Shown in pieces: positions 37,143-47,151 of a DNA stretch of 64,000 bases. The position numbers and the translations under genes are program-made. How positions within the stretch are numbered: the first letter of the stretch is position 1; every line of letters starts with the position of its first letter. The notes under the pieces were generated by a model that was not told the DNA's origin, did not search any database, and saw only the letters and a program-made list of their open reading frames with translations. Source of the DNA: Rhodococcus phenolicus (GTDB lineage: Bacteria > Actinomycetota > Actinomycetes > Mycobacteriales > Mycobacteriaceae); the NCBI RefSeq assembly GCF_001646785.1, contig NZ_LRRH01000001.1, forward strand, positions 1 through 64,000, read 5' to 3'.

Positions 37143-38441
37143 TCAGCGAGGCTCACGGCTCGCCTCCGAGGACACCGACGACCGGTCGCGGGGCGTACCG
37201 AGGAACAGCGCGAACAGCGCCGGCCTGCGCCGCTGCAGTTCGAGCCGGCCACCGTCGGCGGCGACCAGCGCGCGGGCCAGCGCCAGCCCCACCCCGGTCG
37301 AACCGCTCCCCGAGAACCCGCGATCGAAGACGTGCGGGGCGAGCTCGTCGCTCACGCCCTCCCCTTCGTCCGTCACCTCGACACACACCGTGTCGTCCCC
37401 CGCCCGGCGCACCGAGACCGTGCAGGTTCCGTCACCGTGGACCAGCGCGTTGTCGACCAGCACCGCCACGGCTTCCCGCAACCGCGATCCCGTCACGGTC
37501 GAGCGCAGGGCCGGATTACCCCGCAACACCAGATCGCGTCCGGCCTCTCGGAACGGTCCACGCCAGTCGGCGATGACCCCCGACATCTCCCCCACCACCG
37601 ACACCTCGGTGCGCAGCGCCGAACCGCTGTCGCGGGACTGGCGCACGAGGTCGTCGATCGCGACGGTGAGCCGATCCACCTGCGCCATCGCCGCCTCGGC
37701 TTCCTCCACGACCGCCGGATCCGGGTGCGTCGACAGTTCGTCGAGCCGCAGGCGCACCGCGGTCAACCGCGAGCGCAGCTGATGCGACACGTCACCGACG
37801 AGCATGTGCTCGCGTTGCAGCCGCCCGGCGATCTCCACCGTCGCGGCGTCGAGCACATCGGACACGCGATCGAGTTCCGGGATGCGGTGGCGGCGCGGAT
37901 CGGGCCGGAAGTCACCCTCGGCGAGCCGGGCCGCCCGCTGCGCGACGTCCCGCAGCGGATCGGACAGGCGCCGCGCGGTGACCACGGCGACGACCGCGCC
38001 TGCCGCGACGGTCAGGACGACGATCGTCGTCACCGCCGCCAGCACCTGACGTTGCAGGGTGCGCATGCCCGCCGACGGCACCTCCAGCCGCAACGACCCG
38101 GACGTGCCCAGCGACAGCGACTCCAGGATCGGCGCCGACACGGCCGCGGCGCCGATGTCGAGCCGGGCCGCGGCGTCCTCCGGGGTCGGATAGACGATCA
38201 CCAGCCGCCCGCCGTCGGGCACGAGCAGCCGCATCGAGCTCGTGTCGAGCCCGCCGACGATGACCCCCTCCGAACCTTCCTGCGCGATGATCTCCGAGGC
38301 CATCAGCTCCAGCCGCGACTGCAGATCGCGACGCTCGGTGTCCTCGACGAACAGGTAGGCGGTGTAGGCCAGCGGGATGCCGAGCAGCAGGACGACGAGC
38401 ACGACGACGGCCAGAACCGCGATGAGGATGCGGCGACGCAC
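37143..38441 (-). CDS. Sensor histidine kinase with atypical H-box
   Basis: The 432-residue kinase has transmembrane segments at about 5-30 and 133-156 flanking an extracytoplasmic loop, a HAMP domain, HisKA with H220 in VGDVSHQLRSRLTAVRL and a HATPase (VDNALVHGDG, DEGEGV, GSTGVGLALARAL). The usual H-E-L-R-T-P core reads H-Q-L-R-S-R: Gln at the second position is common in one actinobacterial group, but loss of the Pro is unusual and may affect phosphatase activity. It lies 12 bp after its cognate OmpR-type regulator. Confidence 0.92.
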   Translation of the reverse strand: MRRRILIAVLAVVVLVVLLLGIPLAYTAYLFVEDTERRDLQSRLELMASEIIAQEGSEGVIVGGLDTSSMRLLVPDGGRLVIVYPTPEDAAARLDIGAAAVSAPILESLSLGTSGSLRLEVPSAGMRTLQRQVLAAVTTIVVLTVAAGAVVAVVTARRLSDPLRDVAQRAARLAEGDFRPDPRRHRIPELDRVSDVLDAATVEIAGRLQREHMLVGDVSHQLRSRLTAVRLRLDELSTHPDPAVVEEAEAAMAQVDRLTVAIDDLVRQSRDSGSALRTEVSVVGEMSGVIADWRGPFREAGRDLVLRGNPALRSTVTGSRLREAVAVLVDNALVHGDGTCTVSVRRAGDDTVCVEVTDEGEGVSDELAPHVFDRGFSGSGSTGVGLALARALVAADGGRLELQRRRPALFALFLGTPRDRSSVSSEASREPR

Positions 38442-38453
38442 GCGCGCTCCCGG

Positions 38454-39137
38454 CTAGTCGGTGTTCACGCGGAAACCGACACCGCGGACGGTCGCGATGC
38501 GGCGTTCCCCCGCGGGGCCCTCGTCGCCGATCTTCCGGCGCAGCCAGGACATGTGCATGTCGAGGGTCTTGGAACCGCGCAGGTCCACGTCTCCCCACAC
38601 CTCCTGCAGGATCGCGTCCCGCGAGACCACCTGCCCGGCGTGTTCGAGCAGCACCCGCAGCAGCTCGTATTCCTTGTTCGCGAGAGTGACCTCGGAACCG
38701 TCGACGAGGACGCGGCGTGCGGCTCGTTCGAGACGAATCCCGGCGACCTCGACGACGTCGTCGGTCTCGCCGCCGCCACGGCGGCGCAGCAGCGCCCGGA
38801 CGCGCGCCATCAGTTCGGCGAGACGGAACGGTTTACCGACGTAGTCGTCGGCGCCCGCGTCGAGCCCGACGACGAAGTCGACCTCGTCGGTGCGGGCGGT
38901 GAGCATGAGCACCGCCAGGTCCGAGCGGTTGGACCGGATCTGGCGGCACACCTCGAGACCGTCCATGCCGGGCAGCCCCAGATCGAGGATCAGCAGCTCG
39001 TACCGGCCGGACAGGGCCTCCTCGAGCGCGGAGGGACCTTCCTGCGCGACCGTCACCTCGTATCCCTCGCGTCCGAGGGCCCGCGACAGGGGCGCGGCGA
39101 TGGCTTCGTCGTCTTCGGCGAGCAGGACAGCGGTCAC
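38454..39137 (-). CDS. OmpR-family response regulator
   Basis: The 227-residue protein has a receiver domain with AEDDE, phospho-acceptor D52 (LILDLGLPG), LTARTDEVD and VGKPFRL, then a winged helix (LANKEYELLRVLLEHAGQVVSRDAILQEVWGD...LDMHMSWLRRKIGD...RGVGFRVNTD). GTG 39137 is supported by a TACGCT box 6 nt upstream. It is co-transcribed with the kinase downstream. The target genes are unknown. Confidence 0.94.
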   Translation of the reverse strand: MTAVLLAEDDEAIAAPLSRALGREGYEVTVAQEGPSALEEALSGRYELLILDLGLPGMDGLEVCRQIRSNRSDLAVLMLTARTDEVDFVVGLDAGADDYVGKPFRLAELMARVRALLRRRGGGETDDVVEVAGIRLERAARRVLVDGSEVTLANKEYELLRVLLEHAGQVVSRDAILQEVWGDVDLRGSKTLDMHMSWLRRKIGDEGPAGERRIATVRGVGFRVNTD

Positions 39138-39143
39138 GGAACC

Positions 39144-39149
39144 AGCGTA
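39144..39149 (-). promoter_or_regulatory. -10 box TACGCT, leaderless promoter of the OmpR-type pair
   Basis: On the minus strand TACGCT is followed by 6 nt (GGTTCC) and GTG 39137. Confidence 0.5.
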
Positions 39150-39175
39150 CGGATCGACTCCCGGCATTGTCCGAA

Positions 39176-39742
39176 TTACCACGCTTTGCGGCCGGTGTCG
39201 TCGCCGCGATCCTCGCGGTGGTCGCCGGGGGCGTGACCGCCCCGGTCGATCCGGCCGTCGAACGCCTGCCGGTAGAGCAACGTGTGCACCGTCTGCACGT
39301 CCGGGATGTCGTCGAACTCGAGCGGGTCGTCGGCGGCCGAGACGACGACGAGGGTGCCGGTCCGCAGCATGCGGTCGACGATGCCGTGCCGGAACTGCAC
39401 GTTGCTGATGCGGCTCATCGGGATGTCGATGCCGCTGTGGGTGAACACGCCCTGGCGCACCAGGACGCGCCGGTCCGTGACGATGAAGTGCGTCGTGAGC
39501 CATTTCACGAGCGGCGCCACGCAACGCCAGCCGACGAGCACCGCCCACAGCACCAGGACCGCGACGGTCAGGACACCGGCCGCGGCTCCGTCCAGGCGCG
39601 TGCCGGCGACACCGAGCAGGAAGCCCGCGACCGCGGTGGTCAGCAGGAGGATTCCCACCGGGACGATGAGCATCTTCCAGTGCGGATGCCGGTGCAGCAG
39701 CAGCTCTTCGTCGCCGGCGAGTGCGTCCTCGGGGTAACCCAT
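39176..39742 (-). CDS. PH domain-containing membrane protein (bPH2/YdbS-like)
   Basis: The 188-residue protein has two adjacent transmembrane helices (about 25-70) followed by a bacterial PH-type domain (HFIVTDRRVLVRQGVFTHSGIDIPMSRISNVQFRHGIVDRML...GTLVVVSAADD). It matches the Rv3278c position between purK/GtrA and birA. The C-terminal 30 residues are charged and Asp/Arg/Gly-rich. ATG 39742 precedes the typical MGYPEDALAGDEELLLHRHPHW. The function is unknown; membrane-envelope association is likely. Confidence 0.9.
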   Translation of the reverse strand: MGYPEDALAGDEELLLHRHPHWKMLIVPVGILLLTTAVAGFLLGVAGTRLDGAAAGVLTVAVLVLWAVLVGWRCVAPLVKWLTTHFIVTDRRVLVRQGVFTHSGIDIPMSRISNVQFRHGIVDRMLRTGTLVVVSAADDPLEFDDIPDVQTVHTLLYRQAFDGRIDRGGHAPGDHREDRGDDTGRKAW

Positions 39743-39776
39743 TCGCCGAGGATCGCACAGACCGGTGCTTCCCCGG

Positions 39777-40643
39777 TCAGCCCACCGGCCGCAGGTGTGT
39801 GATGTCGCCCGCTGCGATCGCGACCGGTTCTGCGGTGCCGTCGGGACGGATGACGATGCGGCCCTGTTCGTCGACGTCGACGGCGATGCCGTGCAGTTCG
39901 GCGTCGCCCGGGAGCACGGCCCGCACACGCTGCCCGACGGTGCTGCACCGCTCGCGGTAGGCGTCGGCGAGCGCCGCGGTGTCCCAGTCGTGGTCGCGCC
40001 ACCGGCGCATCCGTTCGGCCAGGTTCGTCAGCAGCACCTGCGTGAGCCGGGTGCGGTCGAGTTCGGTGGCCCCGGCCACCCGCAGCGACGTCGCGGTCGG
40101 CACCGGCAGCTCGTCCTCGGCCTGGGAGACGTTGAGGCCGATACCGACGACGACAGCCGGGACGGGTGCGGTCGCGGCGATCTCGACAAGGATCCCGGCG
40201 ACCTTGCGGCCGCCGACGAGCACGTCGTTGGGCCATTTCAGTTCGGCGGGCACACCGGTGACCGAGCGGACGGCGTCGACGGTCGCGATACCCGCGAGCA
40301 GCGGCAGCCAGCCCAGGTCGGCGAGGTCGACCCCCGGGAGGGTCACGAGCACGGACGTGATCACCTGTGCGCGCGGGATTCCCTCGAATCGGCGGGAGTG
40401 GCGTCCGCGTCCGCCGGTCTGGAATTCGGCGAGCAGCGCGCGCGGCGCGTCGCCCTCGCCTGCGACGGCGAGCAGGTCCGCGTTGGTCGATCCGGTTTCC
40501 TCGACCACGTCGAGCCGCTGGTAGAACGCGGCGGGCCCGGTGGCCGCGACCAGGGCGTCCCGGAGGTGCTCGGCGTCGAGCGGAGCACGCACCGCGGCGA
40601 GGTCGGTGGGGTCGGGTCGGAGGGAATGCGGGTCCGGGGCCAT
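39777..40643 (-). CDS. birA: Biotin-[acetyl-CoA-carboxylase] ligase
   Basis: BirA attaches biotin to the BCCP domain of acyl-CoA carboxylases, including AccA3 encoded at 47152. The 288-residue class I ligase (no N-terminal HTH) has ETGSTNADLL, the biotinoyl-AMP loop GGRGRHSRRFEG, LKWPNDVLVGGRKVAGIL and GIGLNV. ATG 40643 is preferred over GTG 40649 because a TACGCT box lies exactly 6 nt before it. It is divergent from accD5, the carboxyltransferase partner. Confidence 0.95.
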   Translation of the reverse strand: MAPDPHSLRPDPTDLAAVRAPLDAEHLRDALVAATGPAAFYQRLDVVEETGSTNADLLAVAGEGDAPRALLAEFQTGGRGRHSRRFEGIPRAQVITSVLVTLPGVDLADLGWLPLLAGIATVDAVRSVTGVPAELKWPNDVLVGGRKVAGILVEIAATAPVPAVVVGIGLNVSQAEDELPVPTATSLRVAGATELDRTRLTQVLLTNLAERMRRWRDHDWDTAALADAYRERCSTVGQRVRAVLPGDAELHGIAVDVDEQGRIVIRPDGTAEPVAIAAGDITHLRPVG

Positions 40644-40649
40644 GCTCAC

Positions 40650-40655
40650 AGCGTA
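40650..40655 (-). promoter_or_regulatory. -10 box TACGCT, leaderless promoter of birA
   Basis: On the minus strand TACGCT is followed by 6 nt (GTGAGC) and ATG 40643, which decides the birA start. Confidence 0.55.
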
Positions 40656-40708
40656 GGGGCCGCGGGTCCGGCACCGATGTGGCGAATACGTACTGGCCGG
40701 TAGCTTGA

Positions 40709-40723
40709 GTTCAATAATTCAAC
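40709..40723. promoter_or_regulatory. Near-palindrome between birA and accD5
   Basis: GTTCAATAATTCAAC has the form GTTnAAT-A-ATTnAAC with one mismatched pair, in the A+T-richest part of the birA-accD5 gap. It is a plausible operator for a dimeric regulator of biotin or acyl-CoA metabolism. No known consensus is claimed. Confidence 0.35.
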
Positions 40724-40763
40724 ACAACTGGGACTCGATGCGCCCTCCCAGTATGACGCTCGC

Positions 40764-40769
40764 TAAGCT
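40764..40769 (+). promoter_or_regulatory. -10 box TAAGCT upstream of accD5
   Basis: TAAGCT is followed by 8 nt and ATG 40778, with no SD, fitting a leaderless or near-leaderless mRNA. Confidence 0.4.
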
Positions 40770-40777
40770 GACTGGCC

Positions 40778-42414
<1,637 letters not shown>

Positions 42415-42418
<4 letters not shown>

Positions 42419-42753
42419 CCGCCACAACCGAGGAAAAGATCATCACCGACATCGATCCGACCGAAGCAACCGACGCCACCGTCGAGAGCACCGCGGTCGA
42501 GGCGACCGGTGACGACGAAGCGTCGGGCGCCGTGACCGCCGAGGTGGTCGCACAGACGGCGGCTGCGCTGCGCATCGTGAAGGGCAACCCGAGCGACGAG
42601 GACATCGCCGCGCTCGTGTCGGTGCTCGCCGCGGCCTCCTCGGGCGCAGCTCCCGAAGGCGACGGCCGTCCCGCGGAGACGTGGGGCGACCCGACCCGGA
42701 TGCATCGCCAGTGGGCGCCGTTCTCGCCGTACTCGTACCCGAACCTCGGCTGA
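42415..42753 (+). CDS. accE5: Acyl-CoA carboxylase epsilon subunit AccE5
   Basis: The small epsilon subunit promotes assembly and activity of the AccA3-AccD5 complex. The 112-residue protein has a long acidic, disordered N-terminus and the conserved C-terminal module [25 protein letters not shown] ending in W(R/A)[11 protein letters not shown] 42415 overlaps the accD5 stop (GTGA). Confidence 0.92.
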
Positions 42754-42754
42754 C

Positions 42755-43396
42755 ATGACCCGATTGGTGCTCGCGTCGGCGTCGCCGGCACGGCTGTCCG
42801 TGCTGCGCGCCGCCGGCGTGGAACCGCTCGTGCGGGTGTCCGGGGTCGACGAGGACGCGATCGTCGCCTCGCTCGGCCCCGACACCGCGCCCGAGATCGT
42901 GGTCACCGAACTCGCCCGCGCCAAGGCCGCCGACGTACTGCCGCGGCTGCGGGACGAGGGTGTCCACGACGCCGTCGTCGTCGGATGCGATTCGATGTTG
43001 CACATCGACGGGAAGCTGCAGGGCAAGCCCGGCACCGTCGAGGTCGCGCGCGCCCGCTGGCAGTCCATGGCCGGCCGCAGCGCCGACCTGCTCACCGGTC
43101 ACAGCCTGCTGCGGGTCCGCGACGGTGAGGTCGTCGCCCAGGCGTCCGCCCACAGCGGCACGACCGTCCATTTCGGTACCCCCACCGACGCCGAACTCGA
43201 GGCATACCTCGCCAGCGGCGAGCCCCTTCAGGTCGCGGGAGCCTTCACCCTCGACAGCCTCGGCGGCTGGTTCGTCGACCGGCTCGAAGGCGATCCGTCG
43301 TCGGTGATCGGCATCGGCCTGCCCCTCGTCCGCCGGCTTCTCGGGGAGGTCGGTGTCTCCGTCGCGGACCTCTGGTCCGCCCCACCCCCCGGGTGA
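42755..43396 (+). CDS. maf: Maf-family nucleoside-triphosphate pyrophosphatase
   Basis: Maf proteins hydrolyse dTTP/UTP or modified pyrimidine triphosphates to monophosphates. The 213-residue protein has the N-terminal [16 protein letters not shown], the catalytic [18 protein letters not shown] and [28 protein letters not shown]-like region. It lies one base after accE5. Rv3282 occupies the same position. Two GAA-loop hairpins follow at the stop codon. Confidence 0.93.
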   Translation: MTRLVLASASPARLSVLRAAGVEPLVRVSGVDEDAIVASLGPDTAPEIVVTELARAKAADVLPRLRDEGVHDAVVVGCDSMLHIDGKLQGKPGTVEVARARWQSMAGRSADLLTGHSLLRVRDGEVVAQASAHSGTTVHFGTPTDAELEAYLASGEPLQVAGAFTLDSLGGWFVDRLEGDPSSVIGIGLPLVRRLLGEVGVSVADLWSAPPPG

Positions 43397-43441
43397 CGGG
43401 AACCGTCATTCGGTCTGACAGGGTGAAGGGAACCTTCACCC
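43394..43441 (+). terminator. Two tandem GAA-loop hairpins after maf
   Basis: TGACGG-GAA-CCGTCA (43394-43408) overlaps the maf stop codon, and GGGTGAAGG-GAA-CCTTCACCC (43421-43441) follows 12 bp later; both stems are perfect. They share the same loop and closing pairs and look like a duplicated element acting as a terminator. A tract of T is absent. Confidence 0.6.
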
Positions 43442-43489
43442 GGTCGCGAGCAGGCTCCGGGTGATCCCCATCCGAAGCCGAGGACACGA

Positions 43490-44077
43490 ATGAGCGCCGC
43501 CGAGCGGGCAGCGACCGACACAACCTTCAGCCGACTGCGCCGGGATCCGTTCTTCGACGTGGTCGTCGATCTCGTCGCCGGGTATCTCGCGTCGGCGTTC
43601 GACGACCCCGCGACCGGCGAAGGGGACCGCTGGACACTGACGTGTCTGCCGTCGACCGGCCGGACCGCCGACCACGAGCGTCTCTTCGCTCTCGGTGTCG
43701 GGCCCATGGAAGTGCTCTACATCGATCGCTACACCGAGGGCGGCGAAACCGTCGACTACCGCACGGTGCTGGTCGCCTCGAAATCCGCACTGGTCGACCG
43801 CACCGGCTGGTCGCTCGACGAGTTGTCGCTGCGCTACCCGCTGCTGAAGTTCCGCAGCGACGACGACGAGGCGGCGGCGGGCGGCGACGCCGTGGTCATC
43901 GACTGGTTCCTGTCCGACGAGGGAGCCGACGATCAGTTCTTCGCGCTTCCCCTGGACGAGACGACGATCGGCCCCCTCGCCGAGCGGCTGGCGGGCGAAG
44001 GGCCGAGCCCGAACGCCCGAGCACACAATCGGTCGTTCGCGCGGCACGTCCTGGATGCGATGACGGACGGAGACTGA
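43490..44077 (+). CDS. Hypothetical protein
   Basis: This 195-residue soluble protein has no motif I recognise. It is acidic, has no signal peptide or membrane helix, and a predicted alpha/beta pattern (RWTLTCLPSTG, MEVLYIDRYTEGGETVDYRTVLVA, AVVIDWFLSDEG). ATG 43490 has an SD (GAGGA). It ends one base before the next gene, so the two are co-transcribed and may act together. Confidence 0.75.
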   Translation: MSAAERAATDTTFSRLRRDPFFDVVVDLVAGYLASAFDDPATGEGDRWTLTCLPSTGRTADHERLFALGVGPMEVLYIDRYTEGGETVDYRTVLVASKSALVDRTGWSLDELSLRYPLLKFRSDDDEAAAGGDAVVIDWFLSDEGADDQFFALPLDETTIGPLAERLAGEGPSPNARAHNRSFARHVLDAMTDGD

Positions 44078-44078
44078 C

Positions 44079-44720
44079 ATGCCGTTGCGACTCCCGAAGG
44101 TCCTCGCTTCCGGCGACGACGACGCCGCCTGCGAGGTGCTCCGGCGGTATTTCCGTGAGCGACTCGTCAAGACCGGCCGGGTGCGCGACGGCGCCCTGTG
44201 GGACGAATGGGATTCCACCGGCACCCGGCAGCGCGACGCCGATGTGTTCACCGCCGACGACCTGGTCGCCGTCACCTTCCTGTCCGTGCAGGTGTCACCG
44301 GAGGGCGCCGACGTGCTCCTGCGCGAGCGCCGCGACGAATTCGCCGGCCTGCTCACGGCTGTCGGTCCCGACCGCGACCTCGTCGACGAGGCCGATGCCA
44401 TCACCGCGGAATCACCCACGGGACGATTGGAGGCGGCCTTGTGGACGGTGCCCAGCGTGGGTCGCACCGTCGCATCCAAACTGATCGCCCGGAAGCGGCC
44501 CCGCCTTCATCCCGTCTACGACCGGGTCATCGGTGAGGTGCTCGACACCAAGAAGGCGCATGTCGAGCCCATCCGGCAAGCGTTGCGGCACAACGACAAC
44601 GAGCTGCACACTCGCCTCGTCGTACTGCGCGGACAGGCCGGGCTGCCGGCCGCGGTCCCGGCCCTGCGGGTGCTCGACGTGCTCGCCTGGATGCAACTGA
44701 AGGCGCCGGCGTCGGACTGA
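44079..44720 (+). CDS. Hypothetical protein, DUF6308-like
   Basis: The 213-residue mostly helical protein resembles DUF6308 proteins. The central ALWTVPSVGRTVASKLIARKRPRLHPVYDRVI has a helix-hairpin-helix-like Gly turn (VPSVGRTVASKL) followed by a conserved R/H-rich stretch, reminiscent of HhH DNA glycosylases, but no catalytic residues can be assigned. ATG 44079 has an SD (GGAG). It is paired with the upstream unknown gene. Confidence 0.72.
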   Translation: MPLRLPKVLASGDDDAACEVLRRYFRERLVKTGRVRDGALWDEWDSTGTRQRDADVFTADDLVAVTFLSVQVSPEGADVLLRERRDEFAGLLTAVGPDRDLVDEADAITAESPTGRLEAALWTVPSVGRTVASKLIARKRPRLHPVYDRVIGEVLDTKKAHVEPIRQALRHNDNELHTRLVVLRGQAGLPAAVPALRVLDVLAWMQLKAPASD

Positions 44721-44754
44721 GACAGCGGCCCGGTCGCGGGTGCGCCGCACTGGT

Positions 44755-45135
44755 TCACACGCCGGTGTCGCCACCGTCCTGTTCGGCCCGGCGGCGCTCC
44801 TGTTCCCTCGCGACGCGACGCTGCTGCTCGGCTCGCTCACGGCACCGTCGCAGGAACTCCTCGTCCGACTCGGAGTGCTGCCCGGCCTGCCGACCGGGCC
44901 GGTCGTACTCGGGGAACGCCGAGGCGGCGGATCGCGACGAGCCGCGTTGCGTCCACACCCCACCGTCCGGCCTGCCGATGAGCAGCCACAGCAGCGATCC
45001 GACCATCGGCAGGATGATCACGATGATCAGCCACAGGGTTTTGGGCAGGTTCCGGACCCGGTGTTCGTCGGCACAGATCACGTCGATGAGACAGCCCACC
45101 CACACGATCATCACGATCAGCCCGAAATACGGCAT
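44755..45135 (-). CDS. PLDc_N-domain membrane protein
   Basis: This 126-residue protein has two transmembrane helices (about 3-20 and 32-52) of the phospholipase-D N-terminal (PLDc_N) type: KTLWLIIVIILPMVGSLLWLLIGRP. It is followed by a charged Arg/Glu-rich cytoplasmic tail (REQERRRAEQDG). No HKD catalytic motif is present, so it is not a phospholipase. ATG 45135 has an SD (GAGGTGG). It faces the DUF6308-like gene convergently. Confidence 0.82.
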   Translation of the reverse strand: MPYFGLIVMIVWVGCLIDVICADEHRVRNLPKTLWLIIVIILPMVGSLLWLLIGRPDGGVWTQRGSSRSAASAFPEYDRPGRQAGQHSESDEEFLRRCRERAEQQRRVAREQERRRAEQDGGDTGV

Positions 45136-45226
45136 TCCCGCCCACCTCTGTGTCGTGTCCGCCCGCATCCCGGGCACACCTTCAAGATCACCACGTCGAG
45201 CACGGATGTTACGGACGGCGCCGGCG

Positions 45227-45619
45227 TCACGGAGAACGCAGGGACCGTTCCAGCGAGCGCGCCATCGCCGCCGCCTTGCTCTTGGCCCGCTCGGCATTCA
45301 CCCCGGTGAAGTGGGTGTCGACGGTGGAGGTCCACAGCTCGAGCCACCGCTCGAACCGGACCGGTGACAGCCCGTGACGCCCGTGCAGGGCCCGGTGCAC
45401 CGGCAGGAAGCTGCCGTCGTAGCGGGTGGTGCGGAACAGGATCTGCTCCCAGAAGTCGCCGACGACGATCAGATGCTCGTCGAGACCGGTGATCGCGAGC
45501 ACCTCGAACACCGGCTCCAGGATCGGATCGGCGAGGGCGCGTTCGTAGAACGCGCGCACCAGACGGTCGATGTCGGCGCGACCGGACAGGTCGCCGGCCG
45601 GGTCACCACGGGAGATCAC
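45227..45619 (-). CDS. Group III truncated haemoglobin
   Basis: The 130-residue 2/2 globin matches group III (Campylobacter Ctb-like): [25 protein letters not shown] (helices A-B), [23 protein letters not shown] with the CD1/E Phe-Trp, and [23 protein letters not shown] where the proximal His lies. It lacks the group I/II pre-F Gly pattern. It could bind O2 or NO or handle peroxide. GTG 45619 is preferred because a TAGGTT box is 8 nt upstream; GTG 45625 is the alternative. It is divergent from sseA. Confidence 0.85.
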   Translation of the reverse strand: MISRGDPAGDLSGRADIDRLVRAFYERALADPILEPVFEVLAITGLDEHLIVVGDFWEQILFRTTRYDGSFLPVHRALHGRHGLSPVRFERWLELWTSTVDTHFTGVNAERAKSKAAAMARSLERSLRSP

Positions 45620-45627
45620 GCCCACCG

Positions 45628-45633
45628 AACCTA
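45628..45633 (-). promoter_or_regulatory. -10 box TAGGTT upstream of the globin gene
   Basis: On the minus strand TAGGTT is followed by 8 nt and GTG 45619. On the plus strand a TAGTAT box at 45639-45644 could serve sseA, so the two promoters nearly overlap. Confidence 0.35.
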
Positions 45634-45681
45634 CCGCCTAGTATTGACGGCGCACCTGCCACCACTGCCTCAGGAGCCCCT

Positions 45682-46575
45682 GTGCCCGTCGCGCCCGACG
45701 CCAACGCCGCTTTCTCCGCCTACGCCGACCCGTCCCGCCTGGTGTCGACCGAATGGCTGTCCGCCCACCTCGGGCATCCCGAGGTGAAGGTCGTCGAATC
45801 GGATGAGGACGTGCTGCTCTACGACGTCGGCCACATTCCCGGCGCCGTGAAGATCGACTGGCATCTCGACCTGAACGACCCGGTCACGCGCGACTACATC
45901 GACGGTGCCGCGTTCGCCGATCTCATGAACCGCAAGGGTATTCGCCGCACCGACACCGTCGTGATCTACGGCGACAAGTCGAACTGGTGGGCGGCGTACG
46001 CGCTGTGGGTGTTCACGCTGTTCGGGCACGACGACGTGCGCCTGCTCGACGGCGGCCGTGACGCGTGGATCTCCGAGAACCGCGACACGACCTTCGACGT
46101 CCCGGCGACCTCGACCACCGGCTACCCGGTCGTCACGCGCAACGACGCCCCGATCCGGGCTTTCAAGGACGACGTGCTCGCCGCACTCGGCACCTCCCCG
46201 CTCGTGGATGTGCGGTCGCCGCAGGAGTACACCGGCGAGCGCACCCACATGCCGGACTACCCGGAGGAAGGTGCCCTGCGCGGCGGTCACATCCCCACCG
46301 CGGTGTCCATTCCGTGGGCGAAGTCCGCGGCACCGGACAGCCGGTTCCGCTCCCGGTCCGAACTCGACGCCATCTACGCGGACGTTCCCCGCGACGCGGA
46401 GGTGATCGCGTACTGCCGCATCGGCGAACGGTCGAGCCACACCTGGTTCGTGCTCACGCATCTGCTCGGATACGAGAACGTGCGCAACTACGACGGTTCG
46501 TGGACGGAGTGGGGCAACGCGGTGCGCGTGCCGATCGTCAAGGGCGACGAGCCCGGGGAAGCTCCCGCGCGATGA
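45682..46575 (+). CDS. sseA: Thiosulfate/3-mercaptopyruvate sulfurtransferase SseA
   Basis: The enzyme has two rhodanese domains and moves sulfane sulfur from thiosulfate or mercaptopyruvate to cyanide or thiols. The 297-residue protein has an inactive N-terminal domain ([17 protein letters not shown]) and a catalytic C-terminal domain with C245 in [17 protein letters not shown] 45682 has a good SD (AGGAG). The stop overlaps the sufE-like ATG (ATGA), so sulfur donor and acceptor are coupled. It matches Rv3283. Confidence 0.95.
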   Translation: MPVAPDANAAFSAYADPSRLVSTEWLSAHLGHPEVKVVESDEDVLLYDVGHIPGAVKIDWHLDLNDPVTRDYIDGAAFADLMNRKGIRRTDTVVIYGDKSNWWAAYALWVFTLFGHDDVRLLDGGRDAWISENRDTTFDVPATSTTGYPVVTRNDAPIRAFKDDVLAALGTSPLVDVRSPQEYTGERTHMPDYPEEGALRGGHIPTAVSIPWAKSAAPDSRFRSRSELDAIYADVPRDAEVIAYCRIGERSSHTWFVLTHLLGYENVRNYDGSWTEWGNAVRVPIVKGDEPGEAPAR

Positions 46576-46985
46576 GCCTGCCCGCCGCACTCGCCGAGAT
46601 CGTCGAGGACTTCGCCGCCGTCGACGGCCAGGACAAGCTGCAACTGCTGCTCGAGTTCAGCCGGGAACTGCCTCCGCTTCCGGCCGAACTCGAGGAAGCG
46701 GCGATGGAACCGGTCCCCGAGTGCCAGTCGCCGCTGTTCCTGTCCGTCGACGCGTCCGACCGCGCGAACGTGGCGCTGCATTTCAGCGCGCCACCGGAAG
46801 CGCCGACGACGCGTGGGTTCGCGTCGATCCTGCAACAGGGCCTCGACGGGCTCAGTGCGGAGGAGATCCTCGCGGTGCCCGACGACTTCTATTCGGCGCT
46901 CGGACTCGCGGACGCGGTGAGCCCGCTGCGGCTGCGCGGGATGAGCGCGATGCTCGCGCGGATCAAGCGTCGCCTCCGGGCCTGA
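46572..46985 (+). CDS. SufE-family sulfur acceptor protein
   Basis: The 137-residue SufE-like protein has the sulfur-accepting Cys in [14 protein letters not shown] and the family C-terminus [31 protein letters not shown]...[17 protein letters not shown]. It should take persulfide sulfur from a desulfurase or from SseA for Fe-S assembly. It overlaps sseA by four bases. It matches Rv3284. Confidence 0.93.
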   Translation: MSLPAALAEIVEDFAAVDGQDKLQLLLEFSRELPPLPAELEEAAMEPVPECQSPLFLSVDASDRANVALHFSAPPEAPTTRGFASILQQGLDGLSAEEILAVPDDFYSALGLADAVSPLRLRGMSAMLARIKRRLRA

Positions 46986-47151
46986 CCTCCCCGGCGGGCC
47001 CAACGGTGCGGTCTCGGCTACCGGCCGGTAACGTTGCGGGGTTCGAGCCGGGTCGTAATGTGTAGGAGCTATCCGGTTACATCGTCTATCGGATTGAGGC
47101 CTACACTCACCGTGTCGGCAATAACCTAACGATCGATCAACAGGAGGCTCC

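Noticed and set aside
44755-45135. Phospholipase D
   Set aside because: Only the PLDc_N membrane segment is present; no HKD motif.
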